Assembly: GCA_002254765.1 (NCBI GenBank)
Contig: NJDV01000027.1
Location: 1-12,223, forward strand
Origin: Thermoplasmatales archaeon ex4484_36
GTDB taxonomy: Archaea; Thermoplasmatota; Penumbrarchaeia; Penumbrarchaeales; EX4484-36
DNA length: 12,223 nt
Direction of reading: 5' to 3'
Both the position numbers and the translations under genes were made by a program. Shown piece after piece: positions 1 through 6,637 of this stretch. Every line of letters starts with the position of its first letter. The stretch's first letter is position 1. Below the pieces are notes generated by a model, which was not told where the DNA came from, did no database searches, and saw only the letters and a list, made by a program, of their open reading frames with translations.

Positions 1-438
1 GGGAAGATAAGGGTACTTTTGATGGACGATCAGGAGGCTGTTCTTGACAGCACCTCCCTTCTCCTTAAAGAACTCGGCTTTGAGGTGGAGACTGCGAGGA
101 ACGGCCAGGAGGCCATAGAAAGGTACAAGAGGGCACTTGAGGAGGGGGAGGCTTTTCACGCTGTGGTCATGGACCTCACAGTCCCGGGTGGAATGGGGGG
201 GAAGGAGGCAATAAAAAGACTGAAGGAGATCGATCCCAACGTCAGGGCCATAGTCTACACGGGCTATTCCAACGACCCCATCCTCTCCAGCTTCAGAGAA
301 TACGGCTTCAGCGGAGCGCTGAAGAAGCCCTTCAAAGCCCTTCAAAATAGAGGAGCTTATAACGGAGATCAAAAGAGTCGCCGGGGAGTCGATGGGATAA
401 GATCCCCTAAGCGCCGGCAAGTAGCGAGGATTACCTGA
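1..438 (+). CDS. Receiver (CheY-like) domain, 5'-partial and frameshifted near its C-terminus
   Basis: This is a phosphoacceptor domain of two-component signalling. The reading frame is open to the first base and reads GKIRVLLMDDQ, the usual start of a receiver domain, so translation probably begins upstream; such a lead-in is common for the C-terminal receiver of a hybrid histidine kinase. The acidic pair is at nt 25-30 (DD), the phosphorylated Asp at nt 172-174 in VVMDLTVPGG, the switch Thr in VYTGYS, and the conserved Lys in LKKPF near nt 325. After KKPF the frame becomes atypical (KALQNRGAYNG...) and stops at 438. A 10-bp tandem duplication at 326-345 explains this. In the +1 frame after it, the sequence reads KPFKIEELITEIKRVAGESMG and stops at 398-400, which is a normal receiver alpha-5 ending. 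The gene is therefore frameshifted, although all catalytic positions lie before the lesion. Without the duplication it would end about 30 bp before the convergent gene instead of overlapping it. Confidence 0.85.
   Translation, partial: GKIRVLLMDDQEAVLDSTSLLLKELGFEVETARNGQEAIERYKRALEEGEAFHAVVMDLTVPGGMGGKEAIKRLKEIDPNVRAIVYTGYSNDPILSSFREYGFSGALKKPFKALQNRGAYNGDQKSRRGVDGIRSPKRRQVARIT
326..345 (+). repeat. 10-bp perfect tandem duplication inside the receiver gene
   Basis: The unit AGCCCTTCAA occurs twice back to back (326-335 and 336-345). Removing one copy joins the receiver to its expected C-terminal helix in one frame. The repeat is therefore most simply a slippage duplication, or an assembly or sequencing artefact. 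Confidence 0.9.
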
Positions 439-1360
439 GAAGCCCCGCCAGGACCTCCTCCGCTGCGCTGTGGGGGTCCAGCTCCCCGTCGGTTATCCTC
501 CTCACAAGCTCTCCCACGCTCTCCCGAAACCTCCCCTCGTCGTATATCATTTTCTTAAGGCGCCCCATCACAATCTCCACCAGCTCGGTCTCGTACCTCC
601 TTCGGCGCCTCCTCTCAAGCTCGCCTGTATCTTTCAGCATCTGAAAGTGATTCTCAACCTCTACCAGGAGCTCATCTACTCCCTCCCCCTCGGTGGCAGA
701 GGTGCAGACCACCGGAACCATCTTTTCGGATATCTCCATCATGCTTTTCAGCTCGTTTACAGTGCTGTCCGCCCCGGGGCGGTCGGACTTGTTCACAACG
801 AATATGTCAGCGATCTCCATAAGACCCGCTTTTATTGTCTGGATGAAATCCCCCAGCCCGGGCACCAGGACGACCACAGTCGTGTCCGCTATCCTGATGA
901 CGTCCACCTCAGCCTGTCCCACCCCCACGGTCTCAACGATGATAATGTCCTTCCCCGAGGCATCCAGTATCTCAACAGCGTCGTATACAGCCCCCGAGAG
1001 CCCCCCCAGCTTCCCCCGGGTACCCATGCTTCTTATGAAGACCTCACCATCGGATGCCAGAGGGTTCATTCTCACACGATCTCCCAGAAGGGCCCCTCCA
1101 GTGAAGGGGCTCGTTGGGTCCACGGCGACTATTCCCACACTTTTTCCCATCTCTCTGTACTTGAGCGCCATCTCACAGATGAGTGTGCTCTTTCCCACCC
1201 CCATAACCCCAGTGACACCAATGACGTGAGCCCTCCCCGCCCGGGGATGGATTATCTCCATGGCCTCCTTCAGACTCTCGGAGCCTGACTCAGCCAGAGA
1301 TATCAGCCTTGCAATGGCCCTTCTGTCGCCCCGAAGGGCTCTCTCCGCTAGCTCTCTCAT
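431..1360 (-). CDS. meaB: MeaB/ArgK-family P-loop GTPase, chaperone of the B12-dependent mutase
   Basis: This is a G3E-class GTPase that gates adenosylcobalamin delivery to, and protects, acyl-CoA mutases. At 309 residues it is close to family length. Visible motifs are the P-loop G51-V-M-G-V-G-K57-S58, the MeaB switch I signature DPTSP...[10 protein letters not shown] (81-98), switch [14 protein letters not shown] (143-154), the NKSD guanine specificity motif (190-193) and an SAT triplet (about 221). The usual MeaB P-loop is GxPGAGKS; the proline is replaced here (VMGVGKS), though GxxxxGKS is intact. A run of six arginines precedes the C-terminal helical dimerisation region. The start codon overlaps the stop of the mutase small subunit by four bases (ATGA on the minus strand), which indicates translational coupling in one operon. 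It could also be called methylmalonyl Co-A mutase-associated GTPase; the function is secure from motifs plus context. Confidence 0.94.
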   Translation of the reverse strand: MRELAERALRGDRRAIARLISLAESGSESLKEAMEIIHPRAGRAHVIGVTGVMGVGKSTLICEMALKYREMGKSVGIVAVDPTSPFTGGALLGDRVRMNPLASDGEVFIRSMGTRGKLGGLSGAVYDAVEILDASGKDIIIVETVGVGQAEVDVIRIADTTVVVLVPGLGDFIQTIKAGLMEIADIFVVNKSDRPGADSTVNELKSMMEISEKMVPVVCTSATEGEGVDELLVEVENHFQMLKDTGELERRRRRRYETELVEIVMGRLKKMIYDEGRFRESVGELVRRITDGELDPHSAAEEVLAGLLR

Positions 1361-1752
1361 CTCTTCACGTTCCGTCTAATGTATTCAACAATCTCGTTAA
1401 GTGGGGTCCCCGGTCCGAAGACCTCATCCACCCCCGCCGCTTTCAGCTTTGGTATGTCCTCCGGGGGTATGATCCCGCCCCCTATCACCAATATGTCATC
1501 CACCCCCCTCTCCTTCAGCAGCCTGACCACCTCGGGGAAGAGAGGAAAGTGGGCCCCCGAGAGGGCGCTTAAGCCTATGACGTGGGCGTCCTCCTGTATC
1601 GCCGTCTCCACTATCATCTCCGGGGTCTGATGAAGCCCGGTGTATATCACCTCCATCCCCGCATCCCTCAGGGCTCTAGCCACCACCTTTGCCCCCCTGT
1701 CGTGTCCGTCAAGCCCCGGCTTTGCCACAAGCACCCTTATCTTTCTCTCCAC
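1357..1752 (-). CDS. Acyl-CoA mutase small subunit, B12-binding domain
   Basis: This is the cobalamin-binding subunit of a two-subunit adenosylcobalamin-dependent acyl-CoA mutase. At 131 residues it is a single Rossmann-like B12-binding domain. The sequence shows the base-off/His-on signature D15-G-H17-D-R-G20, where His17 is the expected lower ligand to cobalt. The S62-A-L64 motif and the glycine-rich GGG (91-93) pack around the nucleotide tail. It lies 9 bp after the large subunit and overlaps meaB by 4 bp, so stoichiometric production from one message is likely. It is often annotated as methylmalonyl-CoA mutase C-terminal domain (mcmA2) or isobutyryl-CoA mutase small subunit (icmB). The domain alone cannot tell substrates apart; the large subunit residues favour the isobutyryl type. 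Confidence 0.93.
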   Translation of the reverse strand: MERKIRVLVAKPGLDGHDRGAKVVARALRDAGMEVIYTGLHQTPEMIVETAIQEDAHVIGLSALSGAHFPLFPEVVRLLKERGVDDILVIGGGIIPPEDIPKLKAAGVDEVFGPGTPLNEIVEYIRRNVKR

Positions 1753-1761
1753 GATATCACC

Positions 1762-3438
1762 TCAGAATATTATGGGCTCCTTATACACTCCGAAGACCTC
1801 TCTCAGTACGTCTGTGGTCTCACCCAGCGTAGCGTAGCTCTTCACGCAATCTAAAATGTAGGGCATCAGGTTCTCATCCCCTTCCGCCGCCCTCTTCAGC
1901 CTACTTAGGCTCTCCCTCACCTTGGAGGAGTCCCTCCTCTCCTTAAGCCTTCTCAAGCGCTCTATCTGCCTCCTCTCTCCCTCCTCATCCACCCTCAGGA
2001 TAGGAATGTCTATCTCCTCATCCATGACATAGCGGTTGACCCCCACGATCACCCTCTCTCCCCTCTCCACCTCCTGCTGATACCTGTAGGCGCTCTCTGC
2101 GATCTCCCTTTGGAAGAAGCCCTTTTCAATAGCAGGGATAACCCCACCGAGCTCCTCTATCCTGTCAAAGTACCTCTGCGCCTCCTCCTCCATCCTCTCG
2201 GTGAGCCACTCCACATAGTAGGAGCCTCCCAGCGGATCCACAGTGTCGGTCACGCCGCTCTCGTAGGCAATGATCTGCTGGGTCCGGAGGGCTATCCTCA
2301 CCGCCTTCTCCGAGGGGAGGGCTAAGGCCTCATCCAGTGAGTTCGTGTGAAGGGATTGAGTCCCTCCCAGCACCGCCGCCAGGGCCTGCAGCGTCACCCT
2401 TATCACGTTTATCTCCGGCTGCTGGGCGGTCAGGCTACAGCCTGCAGTCTGCGTGTGAAAGCGCATCCAGAGCGATCTCTCCTTCTTCGCACCAAGCTCC
2501 TTCATACCCCGGGCCCAGAGCCTTCTCGCGGCCCTAAACTTGGCTATCTCCTCAAAGAAATTGTTGTGAGCGTTGAAGAAGAAGCTCAGGCGCGGGGCGA
2601 ACTTGTCGATATCGAGGCCCCTTGAGATGGCAGCCTTCACGTATTCAAAGCCGTCCGCCAGGGTGAAGGCCAGCTCCTGCACGGCGGTAGCCCCCGCCTC
2701 CCTTATGTGGTATCCGCTTATGCTTATGGTGTTCCACTTCGGCACGTACTTCATGCCATACTCTATTGTGTCCACAATAAGCCTCATGCTGGGCTCCGGG
2801 GGGAAGATGTAGGATTTCTGGGCAATGTACTCCTTGAGTATGTCGTTCTGTATGGTGCCCCCCAGCTTCTCCTTGGGTATCCCCCTCTTCTCCGCCGCCG
2901 CGATGTACATGGCCCAGATGATGGCTGCGGGGCCGTTTATGGTCATAGATGTGGTTATTTTATCCACCGGTATGTCCTTAAACAGGATCTCCATATCCTC
3001 TAAGGAGGAGACGGCAACCCCGCACTTTCCGAACTCTCCTTTAGCCATGGGGTGGTCGGTGTCGTAGCCGTAAAGGGTGGGGTAATCAAAAGCAACGCTG
3101 AGGCCCGTCTCCCCGTGGGCTAGAAGGTACTTGAACCTCTCGTTGGTCTCCTCAGCGGTGCCGAAGCCGGAGAACTGTCTGAAGGTCCAGAGCCTACCCC
3201 GGTACATGGTGGCGTGTATCCCTCTTGTGAAGGGATACTCCCCGGGGAAGCCTATGTCCTCGCTGTAGTCAAGATCCTCTATGTCAAGGGGCGTGTAGAG
3301 CCTTTTCACCTCGATCCCGGAGAGGGTCCTGAAGCTCTCGGCTCTCTCGGGCCTCTTCTTCAACCACTCCTTCACCCTCTCCTGGTTCCATCTCCTCTCC
3401 CGCTCCCTGATACTCTCAAGCTCTTTCCGGTCATACAT
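1762..3438 (-). CDS. B12-dependent acyl-CoA mutase large subunit, isobutyryl-CoA mutase type by active-site residues
   Basis: This is the substrate-binding TIM-barrel subunit of a radical carbon-skeleton mutase, and it would usually be annotated methylmalonyl-CoA mutase. It has 558 residues, full length for separate large subunits. Recognisable blocks are [19 protein letters not shown] (64-82), [13 protein letters not shown] (87-99), [15 protein letters not shown] (194-208), [12 protein letters not shown] (239-250, with His244), [15 protein letters not shown] (326-340) and [15 protein letters not shown] (358-372). Numbering happens to match the Propionibacterium enzyme. There methylmalonyl-CoA mutases carry Tyr89 and Arg207, the latter binding the substrate carboxylate; this protein has Phe89 and Gln207, as described for isobutyryl-CoA mutases. 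Butyryl-CoA/isobutyryl-CoA interconversion, or a relative such as pivalyl/isovaleryl-CoA, is therefore more likely than succinyl/methylmalonyl. It is preceded 13 bp upstream by the adenosyltransferase gene and followed by the small subunit. Confidence 0.93.
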   Translation of the reverse strand: MYDRKELESIRERERRWNQERVKEWLKKRPERAESFRTLSGIEVKRLYTPLDIEDLDYSEDIGFPGEYPFTRGIHATMYRGRLWTFRQFSGFGTAEETNERFKYLLAHGETGLSVAFDYPTLYGYDTDHPMAKGEFGKCGVAVSSLEDMEILFKDIPVDKITTSMTINGPAAIIWAMYIAAAEKRGIPKEKLGGTIQNDILKEYIAQKSYIFPPEPSMRLIVDTIEYGMKYVPKWNTISISGYHIREAGATAVQELAFTLADGFEYVKAAISRGLDIDKFAPRLSFFFNAHNNFFEEIAKFRAARRLWARGMKELGAKKERSLWMRFHTQTAGCSLTAQQPEINVIRVTLQALAAVLGGTQSLHTNSLDEALALPSEKAVRIALRTQQIIAYESGVTDTVDPLGGSYYVEWLTERMEEEAQRYFDRIEELGGVIPAIEKGFFQREIAESAYRYQQEVERGERVIVGVNRYVMDEEIDIPILRVDEEGERRQIERLRRLKERRDSSKVRESLSRLKRAAEGDENLMPYILDCVKSYATLGETTDVLREVFGVYKEPIIF

Positions 3439-3451
3439 GTCCTCACCACCT

Positions 3452-3985
3452 TCAGAAGTCTATTCCTCTTCTGGCAAGCACACCCTTCTGGAAGGGGTGC
3501 TTCACCTCCACCATCTCCGTCACCAGGTCCCCCTTCTCGATGATCTCCTCCCGGGCGTATCGCCCGGTGAGAATCAACTCAACGTGAGGGGGCTTCATCT
3601 CTATAAGCTCTATCACGTCCCGGAGAGACAAAAGGCCGTAGTCCACCGCCACGTTCACCTCATCTAAGATCACCACATCCCACTCCCCCCCCTTGATTAT
3701 CTCCTGAGCCCTCCGAAGTCCCTCCCTTGCCAGCCTCACATCCACCTCCTCGGGGTCACCCTTCCTGACGAACTCGTCCCTTCCGAACTGCTCTATCCTG
3801 AAGTTCTCCATCTCCTCAGTTGCCGCCACCTCACCGTATCTGCGCCCCTTCATGAACTGGATCATATAGACCTTAAGGCCCTGGCCGGCGGCCCTAAGCC
3901 CCAGTCCCACCGCCGCCGTGGTCTTGCCCTTCCCCTCCCCCGTGTACACCTGGACAAAGCCCTTCTTAAGTCTCATGTGGGACAT
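3452..3985 (-). CDS. cobO: Cob(I)yrinic acid a,c-diamide / corrinoid adenosyltransferase (CobA/BtuR family)
   Basis: This enzyme transfers the adenosyl group of ATP to cob(I)alamin, making the cofactor used by the mutase downstream. At 177 residues it is typical of the CobA/CobO family and differs from the PduO type. An N-terminal P-loop variant [10 protein letters not shown] lies at 16-25, followed by the [13 protein letters not shown] and IQFMKG segments, then [16 protein letters not shown] (about 104-119) and ELILTGRYA, all hallmark family blocks. The first ATG (3985) gives MSHMRLKKG; the second ATG (3976) is an equally good start. The gene leads the mutase operon, with 13 bp to the next gene, so cofactor adenosylation is likely co-regulated with its use. 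A TATA-like element lies about 20-30 bases before the two possible starts. Confidence 0.94.
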   Translation of the reverse strand: MSHMRLKKGFVQVYTGEGKGKTTAAVGLGLRAAGQGLKVYMIQFMKGRRYGEVAATEEMENFRIEQFGRDEFVRKGDPEEVDVRLAREGLRRAQEIIKGGEWDVVILDEVNVAVDYGLLSLRDVIELIEMKPPHVELILTGRYAREEIIEKGDLVTEMVEVKHPFQKGVLARRGIDF

Positions 3986-3999
3986 TAAACGCCGTTGTG

Positions 4000-4013
4000 A
4001 ATTATAATTTTTT
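4000..4013 (-). promoter_or_regulatory. Archaeal TATA-like box for the adenosyltransferase-mutase-meaB operon
   Basis: On the minus strand the stretch AAAAAATTATAAT is centred near 4006, about 21 bases before ATG 3985 and 30 before ATG 3976. No Shine-Dalgarno is visible before either start. The spacing fits a leaderless or nearly leaderless transcript. Confidence 0.55.
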
Positions 4014-4161
4014 CTACTCCTCCCAGAACCCTTCTCGGAACTCCACCCCCCTTCCCTTCCCCCGCAGATCCAATTTATGAAGCTCTGGGGAAGGCGGCCG
4101 GTGGAGAAGCGAAGTGGGCCCGGGGCGGGGTGTGATGCTGCTCAAAAAACCGGGGAGGGAA

Positions 4162-4173
4162 AGTTTTATTTTT
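4162..4173 (+). promoter_or_regulatory. Archaeal TATA-like box for the acyl-CoA dehydrogenase
   Basis: The stretch GTTTTATTTTT is preceded by a purine-rich GGGAAA that could serve as a BRE. Its centre is about 28 bases before the ATG at 4196, and there is no Shine-Dalgarno, consistent with leaderless initiation at or next to the ATG. Confidence 0.55.
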
Positions 4174-4195
4174 CCTCCTCTCTTTTTAAAAGACC

Positions 4196-5197
4196 ATGTC
4201 AGCCGAGATGAGTGAAAGATGGGATATGATAAGGAGCGCTGCCAGAGAATTTGCTGAGAGGGAGATAAAGCCCTTCGCCAGGGAGCACGATGAGAGAGGC
4301 GAGTTTCCCTGGCCTGTGATGAAGAAGATCGCTGAGGTTGGCTACCTGGGGGCCCTCATCCCGGAGGAGTACGGAGGATCGGGCCTTGATGCGGTAAGCT
4401 ACCTCATCATAATAGAGGAGATTTCAAAGGTCTGTGCCTCAACGGGCGTTATAACCTCGGTACACAACTCGCTTGTGGCGGGGCCCATCATGAAGTACGG
4501 CACAGAGGAGCAGAAGAGGAAATATCTCCCTCAGCTGGCGAAGGGCGAGAGGATTGGAGCCTTCGCTGCTACAGAGCCTGAGGCTGGCTCGGACCTGGGG
4601 GCTCTGAAGACCACCGCCGAGAAGAAGGGAGACGTCTACGTTTTAAACGGTCAGAAGACCTTCATAACGTCCGGAAAAGACGCTGGGCTCATAGTGGTCT
4701 TCGCCAAGACAGACCCCAAGGCGGGGCACAGGGGCATAAGCGCTTTCCTCGTGGAGAGTCCGAGGGAGGGTTTAGAGGTGGGGAATGTCTTCAACAAGAT
4801 GGGCATAAACGCCAACGTCGTCACAGAGCTCTACTTCAAGGATGTTGAGGTACCGGCGGAGAACCTCCTTGGGGAGGAGGGGCAGGGCTTCAAGATAGCC
4901 TTGAGCTCTTTAGACGGGGGGAGATTGGGCATAGCAGCCCAGTCCATCGGGATAGCCCAGGCGGCCCTTCAGGAGTCAATAAATTACAGGTTCACCGTGG
5001 AGGCGGCGATGGCGAAGATGTTCGCTTCCGATACCGCAATGTTCGCCGCAGACAGAGCGGTTCAGATACACGGAGGCTACGGATACATCAAGGACTACAC
5101 CGTTGAGAGGCTCTTCAGGGATGCCAGGATAACCCAGATATACGAGGGGACCAACGAGGTTATGAGACTGGTAATCTCCGGTGCTTTGCTTAGATGA
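4196..5197 (+). CDS. Acyl-CoA dehydrogenase with an internal deletion of about 46-47 residues
   Basis: This is an FAD-dependent alpha,beta-dehydrogenase of acyl-CoA thioesters, probably short-chain or branched-chain judging from its similarity to butyryl-CoA dehydrogenases. The N-terminal helical domain, the flavin-binding block GAFAATEPEAGSD (121-133), NGQKTFITSG (151-160), the middle beta domain, and the C-terminal IHGGYGY (291-297) and IYEGTNE (315-321) are all present. Glu317 of YEGT is the expected catalytic base. The protein is 333 residues, against about 380 for the family. The shortage is localised: SINY (261-264) runs directly into RFTVEAAMAK (265 on), skipping the family segment that contains the RxQFG motif and the following helix. 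RxQFG contacts FAD across the subunit interface, so activity is doubtful. The frame is preserved. The neighbouring mutase operon suggests a shared role in branched-chain or short-chain acyl-CoA metabolism. Confidence 0.9.
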   Translation: MSAEMSERWDMIRSAAREFAEREIKPFAREHDERGEFPWPVMKKIAEVGYLGALIPEEYGGSGLDAVSYLIIIEEISKVCASTGVITSVHNSLVAGPIMKYGTEEQKRKYLPQLAKGERIGAFAATEPEAGSDLGALKTTAEKKGDVYVLNGQKTFITSGKDAGLIVVFAKTDPKAGHRGISAFLVESPREGLEVGNVFNKMGINANVVTELYFKDVEVPAENLLGEEGQGFKIALSSLDGGRLGIAAQSIGIAQAALQESINYRFTVEAAMAKMFASDTAMFAADRAVQIHGGYGYIKDYTVERLFRDARITQIYEGTNEVMRLVISGALLR

Positions 5198-5225
5198 AGG
5201 TCACTCCCCTGATCACTGAAGAAAG

Positions 5226-5236
5226 AAATTAATAAC
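5226..5236 (+). promoter_or_regulatory. TATA-like box for the ClC-family gene
   Basis: AAATTAATAAC is centred near 5230, 27 bases before the TTG at 5257. No Shine-Dalgarno precedes that codon, so a leaderless transcript beginning on TTG is suggested. The nearby ATG at 5246 is in another frame, which closes after 16 codons. Confidence 0.45.
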
Positions 5237-5256
5237 CCCTTATTAATGCAAGTCCG

Positions 5257-6546
5257 TTGCCCGGGAGCTTTCGTCTTAAAAAAGAGTGGCGATTAGCCTC
5301 TCTCTCCATACTTTTGGGCCTGCTGGCCCCCCCAGTTGTATGGCTTCTTAGATACGTCGTAGACCAGCTCTTTGGATTTATACTCGCTTTAAAAAACCTC
5401 CCGGGGAATATGGGATATTACATAATACTGCTACCCGCAGCGCTCCTCTTCCTCCTGTCCTCTCTAATCACCACACATCTGGCTCCGGAGGCCGAAGGGC
5501 CCGGGCTGCATGTGGTCATAGCGGCATACTTCAGGCGAGGGGGGAGGTTGAGGCCAAGAACTGCCCCTTCCAAATTTATATCCACCCTTTTAACTGTGGG
5601 CACTGGAGCGGCAAATGGACTTGTGGGACCACTCACCCTAATTGGTGCTGGGATCTCCTCCTTTATGGGGAGGAGGATGAAAATAGGCTCATCAGAGCAG
5701 AGAACCCTCACCCTCTCCGGTATCGCATCGGTGATATCAGTCTTCCTGGGAGCACCACTTGCAGCTGCCATATTCGCCGTTGAACTGGTCTACGGGAACA
5801 GAATACTCTACCGCCGCTTCTTCTATCCCCTCCTCTCCAGCATAACAGCTTTTGTCTTCTCCCTCTTCTTAGGCATAAACTCGCCCCTTTTCATCTCAGG
5901 GGAGTCCCCATCCGTCACCCCCATTTCAGCCCTTCTCATCCTCTTAGCCTCCATAATAGTGGTTGCAGTGAACATCCTCTACATTCACCTCTATCAGAAG
6001 ATTCACAACATCTTCAATGAGCTGCACAGAAGGGTGAAAGAAGCGTGGCTACCCCCCTTCATGGGCTCACTTGCAGCAATCATCCTTCTGCTGCCCCTCT
6101 ACCCGACCCTGATTAAAATAAACTGTGTGGGCGGAGGGAGGCTCTCTGTAGATGCCCTCCCCGGCGCCCCCACCCTCACTCTCCTTCTCGTGGCCCTTCT
6201 CATTATGTTCTCAACTTCTCTCCTCTCCGGCTCCGGTGGGAGCGGAGGGCTGTTTATGCCCGTCTTCACCGTGGGAGCCATCATAGGATACGCCCTCGGT
6301 GAGCTGCTTCACCCGGGGGCAGGAGGGTCCTTCATAGCTGCAGGAATCAGTGCATCTCTTTCCACAACCCTCAACGTACCCCTGGCGGCGGCCATAATCT
6401 CTATGGAGCTCCTGGGGGAGGGAGCTGCTTTTCCCGCCGCCGTGGGAAGCCTCGCCGGCTATCTCCTTGCCAGAAGGTTCATCATATATCACGAGATAAG
6501 GTGGGAAGAGCTGAAGGAGGAGAGCTCGCAGAGAGGCCCGGGATGA
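5257..6546 (+). CDS. ClC-family anion channel/transporter lacking the gating and proton glutamates
   Basis: This is an integral membrane protein of 429 residues with about ten or more hydrophobic segments in the ClC order. The first selectivity motif is PEAEGPGLHVV (77-87), where G-P-G-L-H replaces GSGIP. The second is GLVGPLTLIGAG (121-132), where Val123 replaces the gating glutamate of GREGP. The third, GGLFMPVFTVGA (330-341), is well kept. The segment GAPLAAAIFAVELVYG (165-180) corresponds to NAPLAGILFIIEEM of the E. coli antiporter, and Leu177 sits at the internal proton glutamate. These losses point to a passive channel or an uncoupled transporter; the proline resembles the nitrate-type plant ClC motif GPGIP. 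There is no CBS domain. I chose the TTG start because it follows a TATA-like box at leaderless distance and no in-frame ATG exists before residue 52. Confidence 0.88.
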   Translation: MPGSFRLKKEWRLASLSILLGLLAPPVVWLLRYVVDQLFGFILALKNLPGNMGYYIILLPAALLFLLSSLITTHLAPEAEGPGLHVVIAAYFRRGGRLRPRTAPSKFISTLLTVGTGAANGLVGPLTLIGAGISSFMGRRMKIGSSEQRTLTLSGIASVISVFLGAPLAAAIFAVELVYGNRILYRRFFYPLLSSITAFVFSLFLGINSPLFISGESPSVTPISALLILLASIIVVAVNILYIHLYQKIHNIFNELHRRVKEAWLPPFMGSLAAIILLLPLYPTLIKINCVGGGRLSVDALPGAPTLTLLLVALLIMFSTSLLSGSGGSGGLFMPVFTVGAIIGYALGELLHPGAGGSFIAAGISASLSTTLNVPLAAAIISMELLGEGAAFPAAVGSLAGYLLARRFIIYHEIRWEELKEESSQRGPG

Positions 6547-6570
6547 CATTTTGACAAATGAACAAAAATC

Positions 6571-6580
6571 TTTATAATAT
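6571..6580 (+). promoter_or_regulatory. TATA box for the TSP3-repeat protein gene
   Basis: TTTATAATAT lies 58-67 bases before the ATG at 6638. A start site about 25 bases downstream would fall near 6600, giving a leader of about 35-40 nt that carries a hairpin and a strong Shine-Dalgarno. Confidence 0.6.
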
Positions 6581-6605
6581 ATGTTAAACAAATTATAACC
6601 ACAGC

Positions 6606-6633
6606 GGGTAGGAAATACCCAAAAAGGAGGTGA
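6606..6633 (+). promoter_or_regulatory. Leader hairpin followed by a strong Shine-Dalgarno
   Basis: GGGTA (6606-6610), loop GGAAA and TACCC (6616-6620) form a perfect 5-bp stem near the predicted 5' end of the message. It is followed after five A residues by GGAGGTGA (6626-6633), four bases before the ATG. The stem could stabilise the message or affect ribosome access. Confidence 0.5.
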
Positions 6634-6637
6634 AATA

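Larger units (their letters stand above)
3986..4195. other. Divergent intergenic region between the mutase operon and the acyl-CoA dehydrogenase
   Basis: These 210 bases separate two divergent genes. Each edge holds a TATA-like element. The middle (about 4020-4160) is strongly strand-biased: pyrimidine-rich runs (4020-4065) are followed by purine/G-rich runs (4085-4135). Only a short ATG-started frame is present and it has no supportable coding character. I see no convincing RNA gene. Confidence 0.5.

Noticed and set aside
470..1288. Long plus-strand open frames opposite meaB (also 693-1229)
   Set aside because: They are antisense shadows of the meaB gene; their translations show no domain character and are rich in Pro, Ser and His, as expected from the reverse frames of GC-rich coding DNA.
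4130..4150. Possible C/D-box RNA (GTGATG followed by CTG)
   Set aside because: The boxes are imperfect, no C'/D' pair lies at proper spacing, and a chance match is likely in G-rich sequence.
4078..4206. Small ATG-started open frame in the intergenic region before the dehydrogenase
   Set aside because: It is about 42 codons long, has no ribosome binding site, runs through the promoter and start of the next gene, and looks like low-complexity G-rich noise.
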